Below the pieces are notes generated by a model. The model was not told the DNA's origin. It ran no database searches and was given only the letters and a program-made list of their open reading frames with translations. Shown here piece by piece: positions 5,945 through 14,544 of a DNA stretch of 21,401 bases. Both the position numbers and the translations under genes were made by a program. The stretch comes from Candidatus Latescibacterota bacterium (GTDB taxonomy: Bacteria; Latescibacterota; UBA2968; UBA8231): assembly GCA_022825185.1 (NCBI GenBank), contig JAJDYK010000206.1:1-21401 (forward strand). The letters are read 5' to 3'. Every line of letters starts with the position of its first letter. The stretch's first letter is position 1.

Positions 5945-7054
5945 ATGGACAAGCTATCCCCCGCGCTCGAACGCAAACTCATCCGCCTCGGCACTCGTCT
6001 CATCGATCAAAAACGCGGCCGACGCCTCGTCGAGCCAACCAAGGACCGCAACGGCTTCTGGTTTGGTGGCGGCAATTCGGTCCGCGACCCCAACGATGGT
6101 AGCCTCTGGCTCATCGGCCGCTACCGCGATGCCGGCGACAGCCGCACCGGGCTGACCACTGGCCCCCGAGGACGCGCCCTAGCCATCTTTCGCTCGACCG
6201 ACAATGGACGGAGCTTTGCCGAGGTTAGCACTTGGGATAAATCCGACCTCTACTGCGGCTCGGCCGTACTCAGCATCGAAGGCAGCGCGCTGCGCCTCAA
6301 TAAGCGCCGCGTTCAAGTGCTGGTCTCGACGGAAAAAGTTCGCCTCTACCCGCGGCCCGTCGCCGCTTTTCAGAAACCAGGCACCGGCGTCTGGAGCATC
6401 GACGCCTTCTCCGCCGCCGCCATCGACCGACTCGACCCACAGGAATCGATTGCCCCGCTGCTGACCAGCGACGATCCAGCCTATCTGCACCTCAAAGACC
6501 CCAACCTCTCAGCCAGAATGGGCCGACAGCCTCTGCTACTTTATTGCAGCCATCCGTACACTTGGGCTGCCAGCACGTCGGGTCGCGCCGCGCTCGCGGC
6601 TGACTCGTGCGAGAGCCACAGCCACGACTTCTTTCCCCGTGGCCCAACCTGGGACGTGGCTGCCTTGCGCCTCACCTGCCGTTTGCCCGTGCCCAAGCTG
6701 GGCGCGTTCGCTCATTTGCCCTCGCTCTCGCTCTACTTCTACGACGGAGCCGAGTCCATGCAACCACTCAAAGCACATGCCAAAGGGGTCGCCCGGCCGC
6801 GCGGCTACTCCTGCGAGGAATTGGGCGGCTTGGCGTATGGTTTCGATCGCCAATTTCCGCGCCTCCATCGCCTCAGCCACCTCCAGCCGCTCTTCGTCTC
6901 ACCAGAAGGCACGGGTTGCTCGCGCTACGTGTCCGTGCTGACCGAAGCAGACGGAGGGCTATTCGCCACTTGGCAGCGCTCGACCTCCACCCGCTCGCAG
7001 CCGCTTTTCGGCCACCGGCTCACGCCAAGACGAGTCGAGTCCCTGCTTTCCTGA
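5945..7054 (+). CDS. Sialidase-superfamily beta-propeller protein (putative glycoside hydrolase)
   Basis: This 369-residue protein lacks a signal peptide. Residues 38-60 (FWFGGGNSVRDPNDGSLWLIGRY, given here in part: GGGNSVRDP and LWLIGRY) resemble the first blade of five- or six-bladed propeller glycosidases, where an R-D-P motif sits at the active site. FRSTDNGRSF at 82-91 is an Asp-box as in sialidases. A second acid/Pro motif, LKDPNL, is at 183-188, and GLFATWQRS near 338-346 fits a last blade. The family is therefore sialidase/GH43-like; the substrate is unknown, and enzymatic activity is not certain. The first 30 residues are basic and helical. It is convergent with the esterase gene six bases downstream. 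The start is set by the promoter described above; there is no ribosome site. Confidence 0.7.
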   Translation: MDKLSPALERKLIRLGTRLIDQKRGRRLVEPTKDRNGFWFGGGNSVRDPNDGSLWLIGRYRDAGDSRTGLTTGPRGRALAIFRSTDNGRSFAEVSTWDKSDLYCGSAVLSIEGSALRLNKRRVQVLVSTEKVRLYPRPVAAFQKPGTGVWSIDAFSAAAIDRLDPQESIAPLLTSDDPAYLHLKDPNLSARMGRQPLLLYCSHPYTWAASTSGRAALAADSCESHSHDFFPRGPTWDVAALRLTCRLPVPKLGAFAHLPSLSLYFYDGAESMQPLKAHAKGVARPRGYSCEELGGLAYGFDRQFPRLHRLSHLQPLFVSPEGTGCSRYVSVLTEADGGLFATWQRSTSTRSQPLFGHRLTPRRVESLLS

Positions 7055-7060
7055 ATTTTT

Positions 7061-7711
7061 CTAGGGAGTGTCCAGCCGCGCCCGCAGCCAAGCGTCTAAG
7101 TCCTCTAAGCACGGCTGGGCAATCGCGTGGGGCATATCATATTCTTTGTACTGCAAGTCCAACTCGAGGGGAGCAAGCAAGTCTCTAGAGGCGCGGGCTT
7201 GGGCAATGGGGATGATCGGATCAAAGCGTCCGTGAGACATAAAAACCTTCAGGCCCCGCACCGACGCTGCATTCTCCGGCAACATCTCCGGACAGCACAG
7301 CCCGCTCAATGCAATGGCTCCGGCAAAGTCCCGAGGCCGCTTTAGCGCGGCCGCCAGCGCCATGCTCGCCCCTTGGCTGAACCCTGCGATAAAGATGCGA
7401 TCGGGTCGGTGTTCTTGCCGCAACGCGTCCACCAAGGACAAAACCTGCGCTAGCGGTTCTTCGGCCTCGGCAAAAGCAAAGCGCACTCCCTCCGCGACGA
7501 TCTCTACATTAAACCATGCAAAGCCGCCGAAATCGAGCGCGTAGGGCGCGCGGACACTGACGCAAATCAGCCGCGCATCCAAGTGCGGCACTAAGCCCAG
7601 TAGATCCTCCTCATTGGCACCATAGCCGTGCAAAAGCAGAAGCAGCGGCGCACCCTCGGAGGGCGCGTCGGGCGATTTGTGGGTGACGTGGTAGAGAGAC
7701 GCTGCGGTCAT
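7061..7711 (-). CDS. Phospholipase/carboxylesterase-family alpha/beta hydrolase
   Basis: At 216 residues this is the size of the small Abhydrolase_2 (PF02230-type) serine esterases. The oxyanion-hole motif LLLHGYGANEEDL is at 25-37 and the nucleophile elbow GFSQG at 110-114 (Ser112). The probable acid is Asp164 in HGRFDPIIP and the catalytic base His195 in YDMPHAI. There is no signal peptide, so it is probably cytoplasmic and cleaves short-chain esters or acyl groups. The ATG at 7711 lies seven bases after the stop of the GH78-like gene, with a GGTGA ribosome site, so it is the last gene of the clpB-degQ-glycosidase run. Deacetylation of sugars released by the upstream glycosidase would be a sensible pairing but is only inferred. 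Confidence 0.9.
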   Translation of the reverse strand: MTAASLYHVTHKSPDAPSEGAPLLLLLHGYGANEEDLLGLVPHLDARLICVSVRAPYALDFGGFAWFNVEIVAEGVRFAFAEAEEPLAQVLSLVDALRQEHRPDRIFIAGFSQGASMALAAALKRPRDFAGAIALSGLCCPEMLPENAASVRGLKVFMSHGRFDPIIPIAQARASRDLLAPLELDLQYKEYDMPHAIAQPCLEDLDAWLRARLDTP

Positions 7712-7718
7712 GTCACCA

Positions 7719-9818
7719 CTATTCCACCGACACTTCGTACTGCCCAGCCCGCCGCAACACCATCACCACCCGCTCCTCTTCGCTGATCAGCTCCTGCACG
7801 TGGAAATTGGGGTGGGCCTTCTCGTTGCGCCACACCGTTTCGCCGTTGATCTCGATTTGGGGGAAGCGCTTGTCGCGGCGGGGTACGGACAGGTGCGTCT
7901 CGCCGTCGTGCGGCACGGAAAGGCGCGCGGAGAAGCCGCCACCATAGGCCCCCCAAGCGATCTCGACATCGCCGTGTGGCGTGGGCACGATGCCCTCGGC
8001 GCGTTCAAGGCCGGACAACTGCGGCCGAATCTCCAAGATCCCCTCGACCTTGGGCACAACCCCTAGCACGTGCGCCGCCAACAAGCTCTCCGGCCCAGGT
8101 TGCGCAGCCACTGATCCTGCCTTCTCTCCCCACGTCCGACCCGGACGCGCCAGCAAGCGGCCCCATTTTCTCTGTACGTAAGCCAAGGCCGCCGCATCTG
8201 CGCCCGCCTGCCACAGCGCCCCAGCGACAAAAAACGCCTGCCATAAATCGTCTTCTGATGCCGAGCCGCCGGATAGGTGCTCCGCCGCTCGTGCCTTCTG
8301 CCTAGGATTGGCTAAATCAAAGTAGAGCACCAAAGCATTCGTCCAGCGGCTGCAATCACCAGCCCCGACAGCATCGGCAAAAAGCCCTCGCTCTTCGCTC
8401 CAAGCGGCTTGCAGTGCTTTGCGCGCTCGGTGATGAGCGCGCTCGCATTGGACCGCTTGCTGGCGGTCGCCCGTGCGTCGGCACAAGGCCGCCACAGCCA
8501 GCCAAGCCCCAGCCTGCAAAGCGATAGTAGCCATCGCCGACGCATCCTCGGCCTCGACCGTTTGCAAGCTGTCCACTAGGCTTGCCAGCCGCTCGGCAGT
8601 CAATCGCTCGCCGTCGTAGCGCTGCGCCAGTTCGACGAACAATGCGTAGAAACAGGCTTGTTCTCCGTCGAGCGGCCCCTCGCTGCCAGCCAGCACGGCG
8701 CATGCCGTATCCACGCTGCCAGTCACATACAAATCGTTCATGGCCCAAACGTAGAACTGATCCCAGTTGAGCCGCTCCTCGCCGAGGGCGTACACTTCTT
8801 GGCGGCTATCAACCAAGGTTTGCTCCCCAGTCCCCCACAGCCGCTCCCAATCTTCGCCCACGGTTGTAAAGCGCCCACGCGCCGCGACATCTACGCGCCG
8901 CTCCACCAGCGAGACACTGTCTATTTCCATGTCTTCTGGACACGATCCGATCCGCACCACTAGGTAGCGGCACGTCGCCGATTGCGGCGCGGTCCACTCC
9001 TGCAACCCGTCGCGGCACACATAGCGCAAGCGCGATTCCACTGCGCCCGCCGCGCGCACAAAGCCTAAGTCAATCACCGCGCCAACCTGGCCTCGCAGCC
9101 GCAGATGGGGAAATCCGCAGAGCAACCGCCCGAAGTCCAAAACCAAGTACGCGGCCCGGGCTTCGTCTGTTGCCTGCACTAAGGAGTGGGTTTTGCCGCC
9201 TGTCAGGAACGCTTCTCGCCGCACGCATTTGGCAGTCTGCATGGCTTCAGGGGAAGCGACCCATTCGATCGCACCCTCGCTAGCTACCTCGCCAAAAGCC
9301 ACCACCTCCCGCGCCCACACCATGCTTTCCTCAGCGGGCAACGGCGACCATTCCCTCGGCGCGACTCCGGCCACCACCGTGGCTTCCCGCCACCCCGCAA
9401 ATCGCCCTTTGGCCCACTCAGCCGGTGCCAGCGCGGCCACATAGCTAGCCGGCCCCCAAGCATCGGCCGGCCGCACCTGCCAAGGCGCACCGGTGTACAG
9501 CACCTGCTCGGCCCCATCGCTGCGCTCAATTTTCCCCTCGGCGCGGAACCAGTCTGCTGCGCCGCAGCCGATGGCCAAGACCAACAGCACATTTTCGCCC
9601 TCCCGCAGCGCAGCGTCCAACGCGAACTGCTCCCACATGGGCACTTCGGCCACCGCTGGCCCCAATCCCCTACCCACTCGCTCGCCGTTCAAGTACACCT
9701 CGTACGGCCCACTCGCAGCACAGCGCAGCAACCCTTTGGCTGCTGCGCTGCTCAGGTGAAATTCGAGACGGATATATACGGCCAGAGCGGCCGGATGCCA
9801 TATAGCTTGCGAGTTCAT
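7719..9818 (-). CDS. GH78-like alpha-L-rhamnosidase-family protein
   Basis: About 700 residues. The N-terminal beta-sandwich contains YEVYLNGERVGRGLGP and VPMWEQF (about 39-65), as in the N-terminal domain of bacterial rhamnosidases. A second sandwich (about 200-310) precedes a helical (alpha/alpha)6 domain from about 320, with SRQEVYALGEERLNWDQ at about 338-354. That segment aligns with the GH78 acid motif (CPxREERLGWxGD), but the Cys-Pro is absent. The C-terminal sandwich carries GIVPTPHGDVEIAW (about 609-622), a hallmark of this superfamily. It has no signal peptide, so it is cytoplasmic or uses another route. Two starts are possible: ATG at 9818, two bases after the degQ stop (chosen), or TTG at 9824, overlapping that stop. 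Substrate and activity are uncertain. Confidence 0.82.
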   Translation of the reverse strand: MNSQAIWHPAALAVYIRLEFHLSSAAAKGLLRCAASGPYEVYLNGERVGRGLGPAVAEVPMWEQFALDAALREGENVLLVLAIGCGAADWFRAEGKIERSDGAEQVLYTGAPWQVRPADAWGPASYVAALAPAEWAKGRFAGWREATVVAGVAPREWSPLPAEESMVWAREVVAFGEVASEGAIEWVASPEAMQTAKCVRREAFLTGGKTHSLVQATDEARAAYLVLDFGRLLCGFPHLRLRGQVGAVIDLGFVRAAGAVESRLRYVCRDGLQEWTAPQSATCRYLVVRIGSCPEDMEIDSVSLVERRVDVAARGRFTTVGEDWERLWGTGEQTLVDSRQEVYALGEERLNWDQFYVWAMNDLYVTGSVDTACAVLAGSEGPLDGEQACFYALFVELAQRYDGERLTAERLASLVDSLQTVEAEDASAMATIALQAGAWLAVAALCRRTGDRQQAVQCERAHHRARKALQAAWSEERGLFADAVGAGDCSRWTNALVLYFDLANPRQKARAAEHLSGGSASEDDLWQAFFVAGALWQAGADAAALAYVQRKWGRLLARPGRTWGEKAGSVAAQPGPESLLAAHVLGVVPKVEGILEIRPQLSGLERAEGIVPTPHGDVEIAWGAYGGGFSARLSVPHDGETHLSVPRRDKRFPQIEINGETVWRNEKAHPNFHVQELISEEERVVMVLRRAGQYEVSVE

Positions 9819-9820
9819 AC

Positions 9821-11203
9821 TCAATTTACGGGCATCCGCATCCCTATCAGCCGCGTCCCCCGTTGCCCCAGCACCCGCATCATAAACGCGCTCCCAGGCT
9901 CAATTTCTCCTAACGCATCCTCATAGTCTTCCACAGTTTCCACCTGTTCGTCGTTGATCTCCTGAATGAGCATCCCTCGGCGCAAACCCCGCTTCGCCGC
10001 CTCACTGCCTCTGGCCACTCGCACGATCACCACCCCAGATTCTTCTTCGTACCCCAAACGCTCCGCCCACTCGTCTTTCAGGTTCTCTACCCTTATCCCC
10101 AACGGCCCGCGCGCCTCGTTGGAATCGCGGGCACCGGCTGACGTAGCCAATGCCTCCTCGGTCAGGGACTCCAACTCGACCTTGATGCGCTTCCTCTCGC
10201 CACCGCGCAACACCAGCAACTCGACCTCCACGCCGGGGGCCGTACGACCGATCTGACTCCTCAGATCAACTGCGTTATGTACGGGCTGGCCATCGACTTC
10301 TAGCACGATGTCGTCTCTTTTGATGCCGGCCTTATCCGCCGCTTGTCCAGCCCTTACTCGGTCAATTAACACCCCTTGGGTATTATCCAGTCCCATGGCT
10401 TCGGCCAACAGCGGCTTCAAGTCCCTGATATGTACGCCGAGTAAGCCGCGCCGCACTTCCCCGTGCTCAATAAGCTGCTCGGCCACGTGCTTGACCAAGT
10501 TGATCGGAATGGCAAAGCCAATGCCTATATTGCCGCCGTCGTTGCTAGTGATGGCAGTGTTGATGCCCACGAGTTCTCCGCGCAAGTTGACTAGGGCACC
10601 GCCGCTATTGCCCTTATTGAGAGCCGCGTCGGTCTGGATGAAAGAGCCGTACTCAGGCCCGAAACGATCCCGCCCCAATGCGCTGACCGTGCCCATCGTC
10701 ACGGAGTGGGAAAAGCCCAAGGGATTGCCTATGGCCATCACCCACTCGCCCTCGCGCAGTTGATCTGAGTCGCCCATTGTCAAGGTGGGTAGGTCGTCGG
10801 CATCGATCTTCAGCACGGCGACATCGCTCAACGAATCGCGGCCGACCACCTCGGCTGCAAAGAAGCGCGAATCCGTCCCTTCTACGCGGATGTCCTCGGC
10901 GCGGCTAATCACGTGGTTGTTGGTGATGATGTACTGCTGGCCGTCAAATTCAGCGATCACGCCCGAGCCTTGGCCGCGGCGCTCTTGCTCGGGGACGCGA
11001 AAGGGCCTTCCCCACGGAAGGTCAAATACGCGCCCCTCCTCGGTGCCCTCCGTAGTGATTTTTACGACGCCGGGCTTAACCTGCGCGGCGAGTTCGGCAA
11101 AGCCATCGCTCATCTGGCGCAAAAACTGCAAGTTCTCGCTGGCTTGGGCGCTGCCAGCCACCGCGAGGCTTAAAATTAACAGGGAAAAGTACAACTTCTG
11201 CAT
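9821..11203 (-). CDS. degQ: DegQ/HtrA-family periplasmic serine endoprotease
   Basis: Degrades or refolds damaged periplasmic proteins. I chose the ATG at 11203 (460 residues) over a TTG 69 bases upstream. It begins a signal peptide (MQKLYFSLLILSLAVAGSAQA) and follows the ribosome site AGAGAGGAAA. The trypsin-like domain carries the triad His97 (TNNHVIS), Asp127 (SLSDVAVLKI) and Ser200 (NKGNSGGAL). PDZ1 spans about 252-345 (RRGLLGVHI ... GVLIDRV ... DIVLEVDGQPV) and PDZ2 about 366-456 (GPLGIRVENL ... GMLIQEINDEQ). Two PDZ domains and the length fit DegP/DegQ; the LA-loop region (about 55-75) is short, more DegQ-like. It sits 72 bases after clpB in the same direction, consistent with a stress unit, though that gap could hold its own promoter. 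Confidence 0.95.
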   Translation of the reverse strand: MQKLYFSLLILSLAVAGSAQASENLQFLRQMSDGFAELAAQVKPGVVKITTEGTEEGRVFDLPWGRPFRVPEQERRGQGSGVIAEFDGQQYIITNNHVISRAEDIRVEGTDSRFFAAEVVGRDSLSDVAVLKIDADDLPTLTMGDSDQLREGEWVMAIGNPLGFSHSVTMGTVSALGRDRFGPEYGSFIQTDAALNKGNSGGALVNLRGELVGINTAITSNDGGNIGIGFAIPINLVKHVAEQLIEHGEVRRGLLGVHIRDLKPLLAEAMGLDNTQGVLIDRVRAGQAADKAGIKRDDIVLEVDGQPVHNAVDLRSQIGRTAPGVEVELLVLRGGERKRIKVELESLTEEALATSAGARDSNEARGPLGIRVENLKDEWAERLGYEEESGVVIVRVARGSEAAKRGLRRGMLIQEINDEQVETVEDYEDALGEIEPGSAFMMRVLGQRGTRLIGMRMPVN

Positions 11204-11275
11204 GGTATTTCCTCTCTGAAAAAGGGTGTGAAAATACGGATATTTCTCAATGTCCACAAAAAGAGACGACAATCG

Positions 11276-13891
11276 CTAAATCTCGGTTCCCGCTTCTAGC
11301 GGCTGGTGCCGTACTACCAATTGGCCTTCTTCGAGCACCACCTCAACCCGCGACCCCTCGGGCATGTCGCCGGCTACCAGCAAACGAGCGATCCGCGTTT
11401 CGAGCTCGCGCTGCAAAAATCGCTTGAGCGGCCGAGCGCCATAGACCGGGTCAAAACCTGCGTGGGCAATGTGCCGACGCGCCGGTGCAGTGACCGCGAG
11501 TTCAATGCGCTTTGCCGCCAGCCGCTGACGCAGTTCGTCAATCAGCAGCTCGACGATCTCCTCGATTTCCGCCAAGGTCAGCGGCTTGAAGAGCACCACG
11601 TCGTCAATCCGGTTGAGAAACTCCGGGCGAAAGTGCGCCCGCAACTCGCCTATGACCTGCTCGCGCACGGACTCGGCGATCTCCCCTTTCGACGTCAGGC
11701 CCTCGACCAAGTGCGGCGACCCAATGTTGGAAGTCATAATCACCACGACATTCTTAAAATCCACCACCCGGCCCTGCGCGTCGGTAAGCCGCCCGTCGTC
11801 TAAAAGCTGTAACAGCGCATTAAAAACGTCTGGATGGGCCTTTTCGATCTCGTCGAAGAGCACCACCGAGTAGGGCTTGCGGCGCACGGACTCGGTTAGC
11901 TGGCCGCCCTCCTCGTAGCCCACGTACCCAGGAGGAGCACCCAATAGCTTGGACACCGAGTGCTTTTCCATGTACTCGCTCATGTCTAAGCGCACCATGT
12001 TTTCCTCGGCGTCGAAGAGAGCTTGCGCCAGAGCCTTGGCCAACTCGGTCTTGCCCACGCCCGTCGGTCCTAAGAACACGAAGGAGCCGATGGGCTTTTG
12101 CTCGTCTTTGATGCCAGCACGCGCCCGCATCACAGCGTCGGCCACCAAACTCACGGCCTCGTCCTGGCCCACGACCCGCTGATGCAAGGTCTGGTCGAGG
12201 TGCGCCAACTTCTCGCGCTCGCCCTCGGTCAGCCGCTGCAGCGGGATGCCGGTCCAGCGCGCGACAATCTCGGCCACCTCCTCTTGGGTGACTTCCTCGC
12301 GCAGCAGCCTCGGGCCACTGCTTTCAGTTGCTTGCTGCGCCGCGGCTAGCTGCCGCTCCAATTCCGGCAATTTTCCGTGTTTCAGTTCGGCGGCGCGGTT
12401 CAGGTCGTATTGGCGCTCGGCCTCTTCGATTTGATGCCGCACCTGCTCGATTTCCTCGCGCAATGACCGCTCGCCCACGAGAGACGCTCGCTCCTCCTCC
12501 CACTGGGCGCGCAGAGCACCGGCCTGTACCTTGAGGTCGGCCAGCTCCTTGCGCAGGCTTTCGAGGCGTTCCTCACTGGTTTTGTCCTGCTCCTTTTTTA
12601 GCGCGGCCTCCTCGATCTCTAGCTGCATGACCCGGCGCTCTACTTGGTCCAACTCGGCCGGCACTGAGTCGATCTCCGTGCGGACGGTAGCGCACGCCTC
12701 GTCGATCAGATCGATGGCCTTGTCCGGCAAGAAGCGGTCCGATATATAGCGGTTGGACAGCACGGCTGCATCCACCAAGGCATTGTCTTGGATGCGCACG
12801 CCGTGGTGAACCTCAAATCGCTCGCGCAAGCCCCGCAGGATCGAAATTGAATCCTCTACCGTGGGGGCGTCTATCAGCACCGGCTGGAAGCGCCGCTCCA
12901 GCGCAGCGTCCTTCTCGATATGCCGGCGGTGTTCGTCGAGCGTGGTCGCGCCGATGCAGTGCAGCTCGCCGCGGGCCAGCATGGGCTTGAGCATATTGCC
13001 CGCGTCGGTCGAGCCCTCGGTCTTGCCAGCGCCGACGATGGTGTGCAACTCGTCGATAAAGAGCAAGATGCGGCCCTCGCTGGCGCGGATTTCGTCGAGC
13101 ACGGCCTTGAGCCGCTCCTCAAATTCGCCCCGGTACTTGGCCCCGGCCATCAGCGCGCCCATGTCTAGCGCAAAAATCGTCTGATCCTGCATCCACTCGG
13201 GCACATCGCCGCGCACGATGCGCTGCGCCAAGCCCTCGACGATCGCGGTCTTGCCCACGCCTGGCTCGCCGATGAGCACTGGGTTGTTCTTGGTCTTGCG
13301 CGAGAGGATGCGGATGGTGCGCCGGATCTCTTCGTCGCGCCCGATCACCGGGTCGAGCCGACCAGCGCGCGCCTGCGCCACCAAGTCGAGTCCATAGCGC
13401 TCGAGAGCTTCATAGGTGGCTTCGGGCGTCGCGCTCTGCACGCGCTGGGTACCGCGCACTTCGGCCAAAGCCTGCAAAAAGCGGTCTCGCGTGATGCCAG
13501 CCTCGCTCAAGGCACGGCCAGCGTCCGTACCTTCGCTTTCCGCTATAAACGCCAAGGCGCAGTGCTCAGCCGAAACGTATTCGTCCTTTAAGCTATCGGC
13601 TTCCTCCTCGGCTTGGCGCAAGACGTCTTGCAGGCGGCGCGTCGCATATATTTCGACGCCTTTGCCCGAAACGCGCGGGCGGCTATCTAACGAGCGCTCC
13701 AAGGCTGGGCGCAACCGCTCGTCCGCTCGGTCAATGCGCCGCACAATGCGCGATAGAACCCCTTCTTCCTGTTCGAGGAGCGCCAAGAGCAGGTGCTCGC
13801 CATCCACTTCGCCGTGTTGGCGGCGCAGCGCTTGGTGTTGGGCTTCCTGCAGGGCTTCCTGCAATTTGTGGGTAAATTTGCTGGTATTCAT
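11276..13891 (-). CDS. clpB: ATP-dependent disaggregase ClpB
   Basis: Hexameric AAA+ chaperone that, with DnaK, threads and resolves protein aggregates in the cytoplasm. It has 871 residues, against about 860 for the family. The Clp N-domain spans about 5-145. NBD1 has Walker A GEPGVGKT (208-215) and Walker [11 protein letters not shown] (275-284). The long M-domain coiled coil (about 410-525) separates ClpB from ClpA/ClpC. NBD2 has Walker A GPTGVGKT (608-615), pore loop GYVGYE (655-660) and Walker [12 protein letters not shown] (676-686). There is no IGF/L loop for ClpP binding. GAGAGGAAA lies five bases before the ATG. It is the first gene of the run leading into degQ. I could not identify a heat-shock (sigma32 or CIRCE) signature upstream. 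Confidence 0.97.
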   Translation of the reverse strand: MNTSKFTHKLQEALQEAQHQALRRQHGEVDGEHLLLALLEQEEGVLSRIVRRIDRADERLRPALERSLDSRPRVSGKGVEIYATRRLQDVLRQAEEEADSLKDEYVSAEHCALAFIAESEGTDAGRALSEAGITRDRFLQALAEVRGTQRVQSATPEATYEALERYGLDLVAQARAGRLDPVIGRDEEIRRTIRILSRKTKNNPVLIGEPGVGKTAIVEGLAQRIVRGDVPEWMQDQTIFALDMGALMAGAKYRGEFEERLKAVLDEIRASEGRILLFIDELHTIVGAGKTEGSTDAGNMLKPMLARGELHCIGATTLDEHRRHIEKDAALERRFQPVLIDAPTVEDSISILRGLRERFEVHHGVRIQDNALVDAAVLSNRYISDRFLPDKAIDLIDEACATVRTEIDSVPAELDQVERRVMQLEIEEAALKKEQDKTSEERLESLRKELADLKVQAGALRAQWEEERASLVGERSLREEIEQVRHQIEEAERQYDLNRAAELKHGKLPELERQLAAAQQATESSGPRLLREEVTQEEVAEIVARWTGIPLQRLTEGEREKLAHLDQTLHQRVVGQDEAVSLVADAVMRARAGIKDEQKPIGSFVFLGPTGVGKTELAKALAQALFDAEENMVRLDMSEYMEKHSVSKLLGAPPGYVGYEEGGQLTESVRRKPYSVVLFDEIEKAHPDVFNALLQLLDDGRLTDAQGRVVDFKNVVVIMTSNIGSPHLVEGLTSKGEIAESVREQVIGELRAHFRPEFLNRIDDVVLFKPLTLAEIEEIVELLIDELRQRLAAKRIELAVTAPARRHIAHAGFDPVYGARPLKRFLQRELETRIARLLVAGDMPEGSRVEVVLEEGQLVVRHQPLEAGTEI

Positions 13892-14037
13892 GTCGGTTTC
13901 CTCTCAGAGTCGGTTTTGCCTATCCGAATAGTTGCAAATACCGTACCAGCGCCGATATGACTCTTTTTGACACATCTTGTCCATTGAATGGGCCATTATG
14001 ACACTCATTGAAATGGGAAAAAAGACCGAAGAGGCCG
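13892..14037. other. Upstream region of clpB, no gene seen
   Basis: The 146 bases between clpB and the duplicated barrel-gene end contain no credible ORF. They hold the clpB ribosome site and two TGACAC hexamers (13968-13973 and 13999-14004; GTGTCA in the clpB direction). CATAAT near 13995-14000, read on the minus strand, could be a -10, but no -35 matches. No CIRCE inverted repeat was found. Confidence 0.4.
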
Positions 14038-14163
14038 TCAGACGAGGCTCAAGCGAAAAAACATCACGGAAATGGCAGTGCCCTTAGCTATTCCCGGTAA
14101 GAGGCCACCGCGCATAGCCAGGCTGGTCTCCAAGAAGGTCAAATCCACTTTTGTCGGTGAAAT
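14038..14163 (-). pseudogene. Remnant of a second copy of the beta-barrel gene (3' end only)
   Basis: Read on the minus strand this encodes 41 residues and a TGA stop. The last 32 (FLETSLAMRGG ... FFRLSLV) are identical in protein sequence to the C-terminus of the beta-barrel encoded at 14928-16370. The nine preceding residues (ISPTKVDLT) differ from that protein but have the alternating pattern of a beta strand, suggesting they come from a diverged paralogue. The remnant begins directly after, and in the same frame as, the TAA stop of the DUF5615 toxin. No start codon or ribosome site precedes it, so it is not expected to be translated alone. Confidence 0.8.
14040..14137. repeat. 98-bp direct repeat, distal copy
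   Basis: Matches 14930-15027 in the same orientation at 95 of 98 positions, offset 890 bases. Differences are at 14059, 14116 and 14119. Outside these limits the similarity stops abruptly on both sides. Confidence 0.95.
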
Positions 14164-14544
14164 TTAATCTTCATCCAGACCGATAGGCAAAGATCGAATG
14201 CGTATGCGGTCTTCCTCTAATACCACAATACTGCCCTGCAACAGTGCTTCCTCAAAACGGTCCAGATTGCTCAGCAGAAGCCGGAGTTGCTGTTCCGGCC
14301 GGCGGGTGGTGTTCCGCCTGAACAAGATGATAGAAGGTTGGACTGCATGGCGAGTAGCTAGCAGGGTGCCAAAATCGGTATCCGCCGAGATCACGACCTG
14401 ACCCTCCTGAGCTGCACAGTCGAAGATGACGACATCGGCAGCGTCTTTTAGGCCCCGGTCGCGCACGTGCTCAGCCAGATAGCCGGCCTGCCGCAACCCC
14501 TCTGCCAGCTTAGGCGATAGAGCGTTATCCACTAAAAATTTCAT
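14164..14544 (-). CDS. DUF5615 PIN-like toxin of a toxin-antitoxin pair
   Basis: 126 residues with the features of the DUF5615 (PIN-like, Mut7-C-related) family. [21 protein letters not shown] at the N-terminus carries Asp6. [18 protein letters not shown] (29-46) and [14 protein letters not shown] (50-63) follow, with acidic Asp55 and Asp57, then a strand SIILFRR (71-77) and a helix. Asp residues in these places form the metal site of PIN nucleases, so RNA cleavage is expected but not proven. The ATG overlaps the stop of the DUF433 gene by four bases (ATGA), the usual antitoxin-first arrangement. The two genes lie between direct repeats of the beta-barrel gene end, which suggests that the pair was inserted there. 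Confidence 0.88.
   Translation of the reverse strand: MKFLVDNALSPKLAEGLRQAGYLAEHVRDRGLKDAADVVIFDCAAQEGQVVISADTDFGTLLATRHAVQPSIILFRRNTTRRPEQQLRLLLSNLDRFEEALLQGSIVVLEEDRIRIRSLPIGLDED

Noticed and set aside
9186..9926. 246-codon plus-strand ORF across the glycosidase/degQ junction
   Set aside because: His/Pro/Arg-rich shadow crossing the end of two genes well supported on the other strand.
9821..11272. Longer degQ start (TTG at 11272)
   Set aside because: It would bury the signal peptide behind 23 residues; the ATG at 11203 has a strong ribosome site.
13416..13931. 171-codon plus-strand ORF opposite the clpB start
   Set aside because: Antisense to the ClpB N-domain; Ser/Arg-rich shadow composition.
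13892..14037. CIRCE or sigma32 promoter upstream of clpB
   Set aside because: No matching inverted repeat or heat-shock -35/-10 pair could be found.
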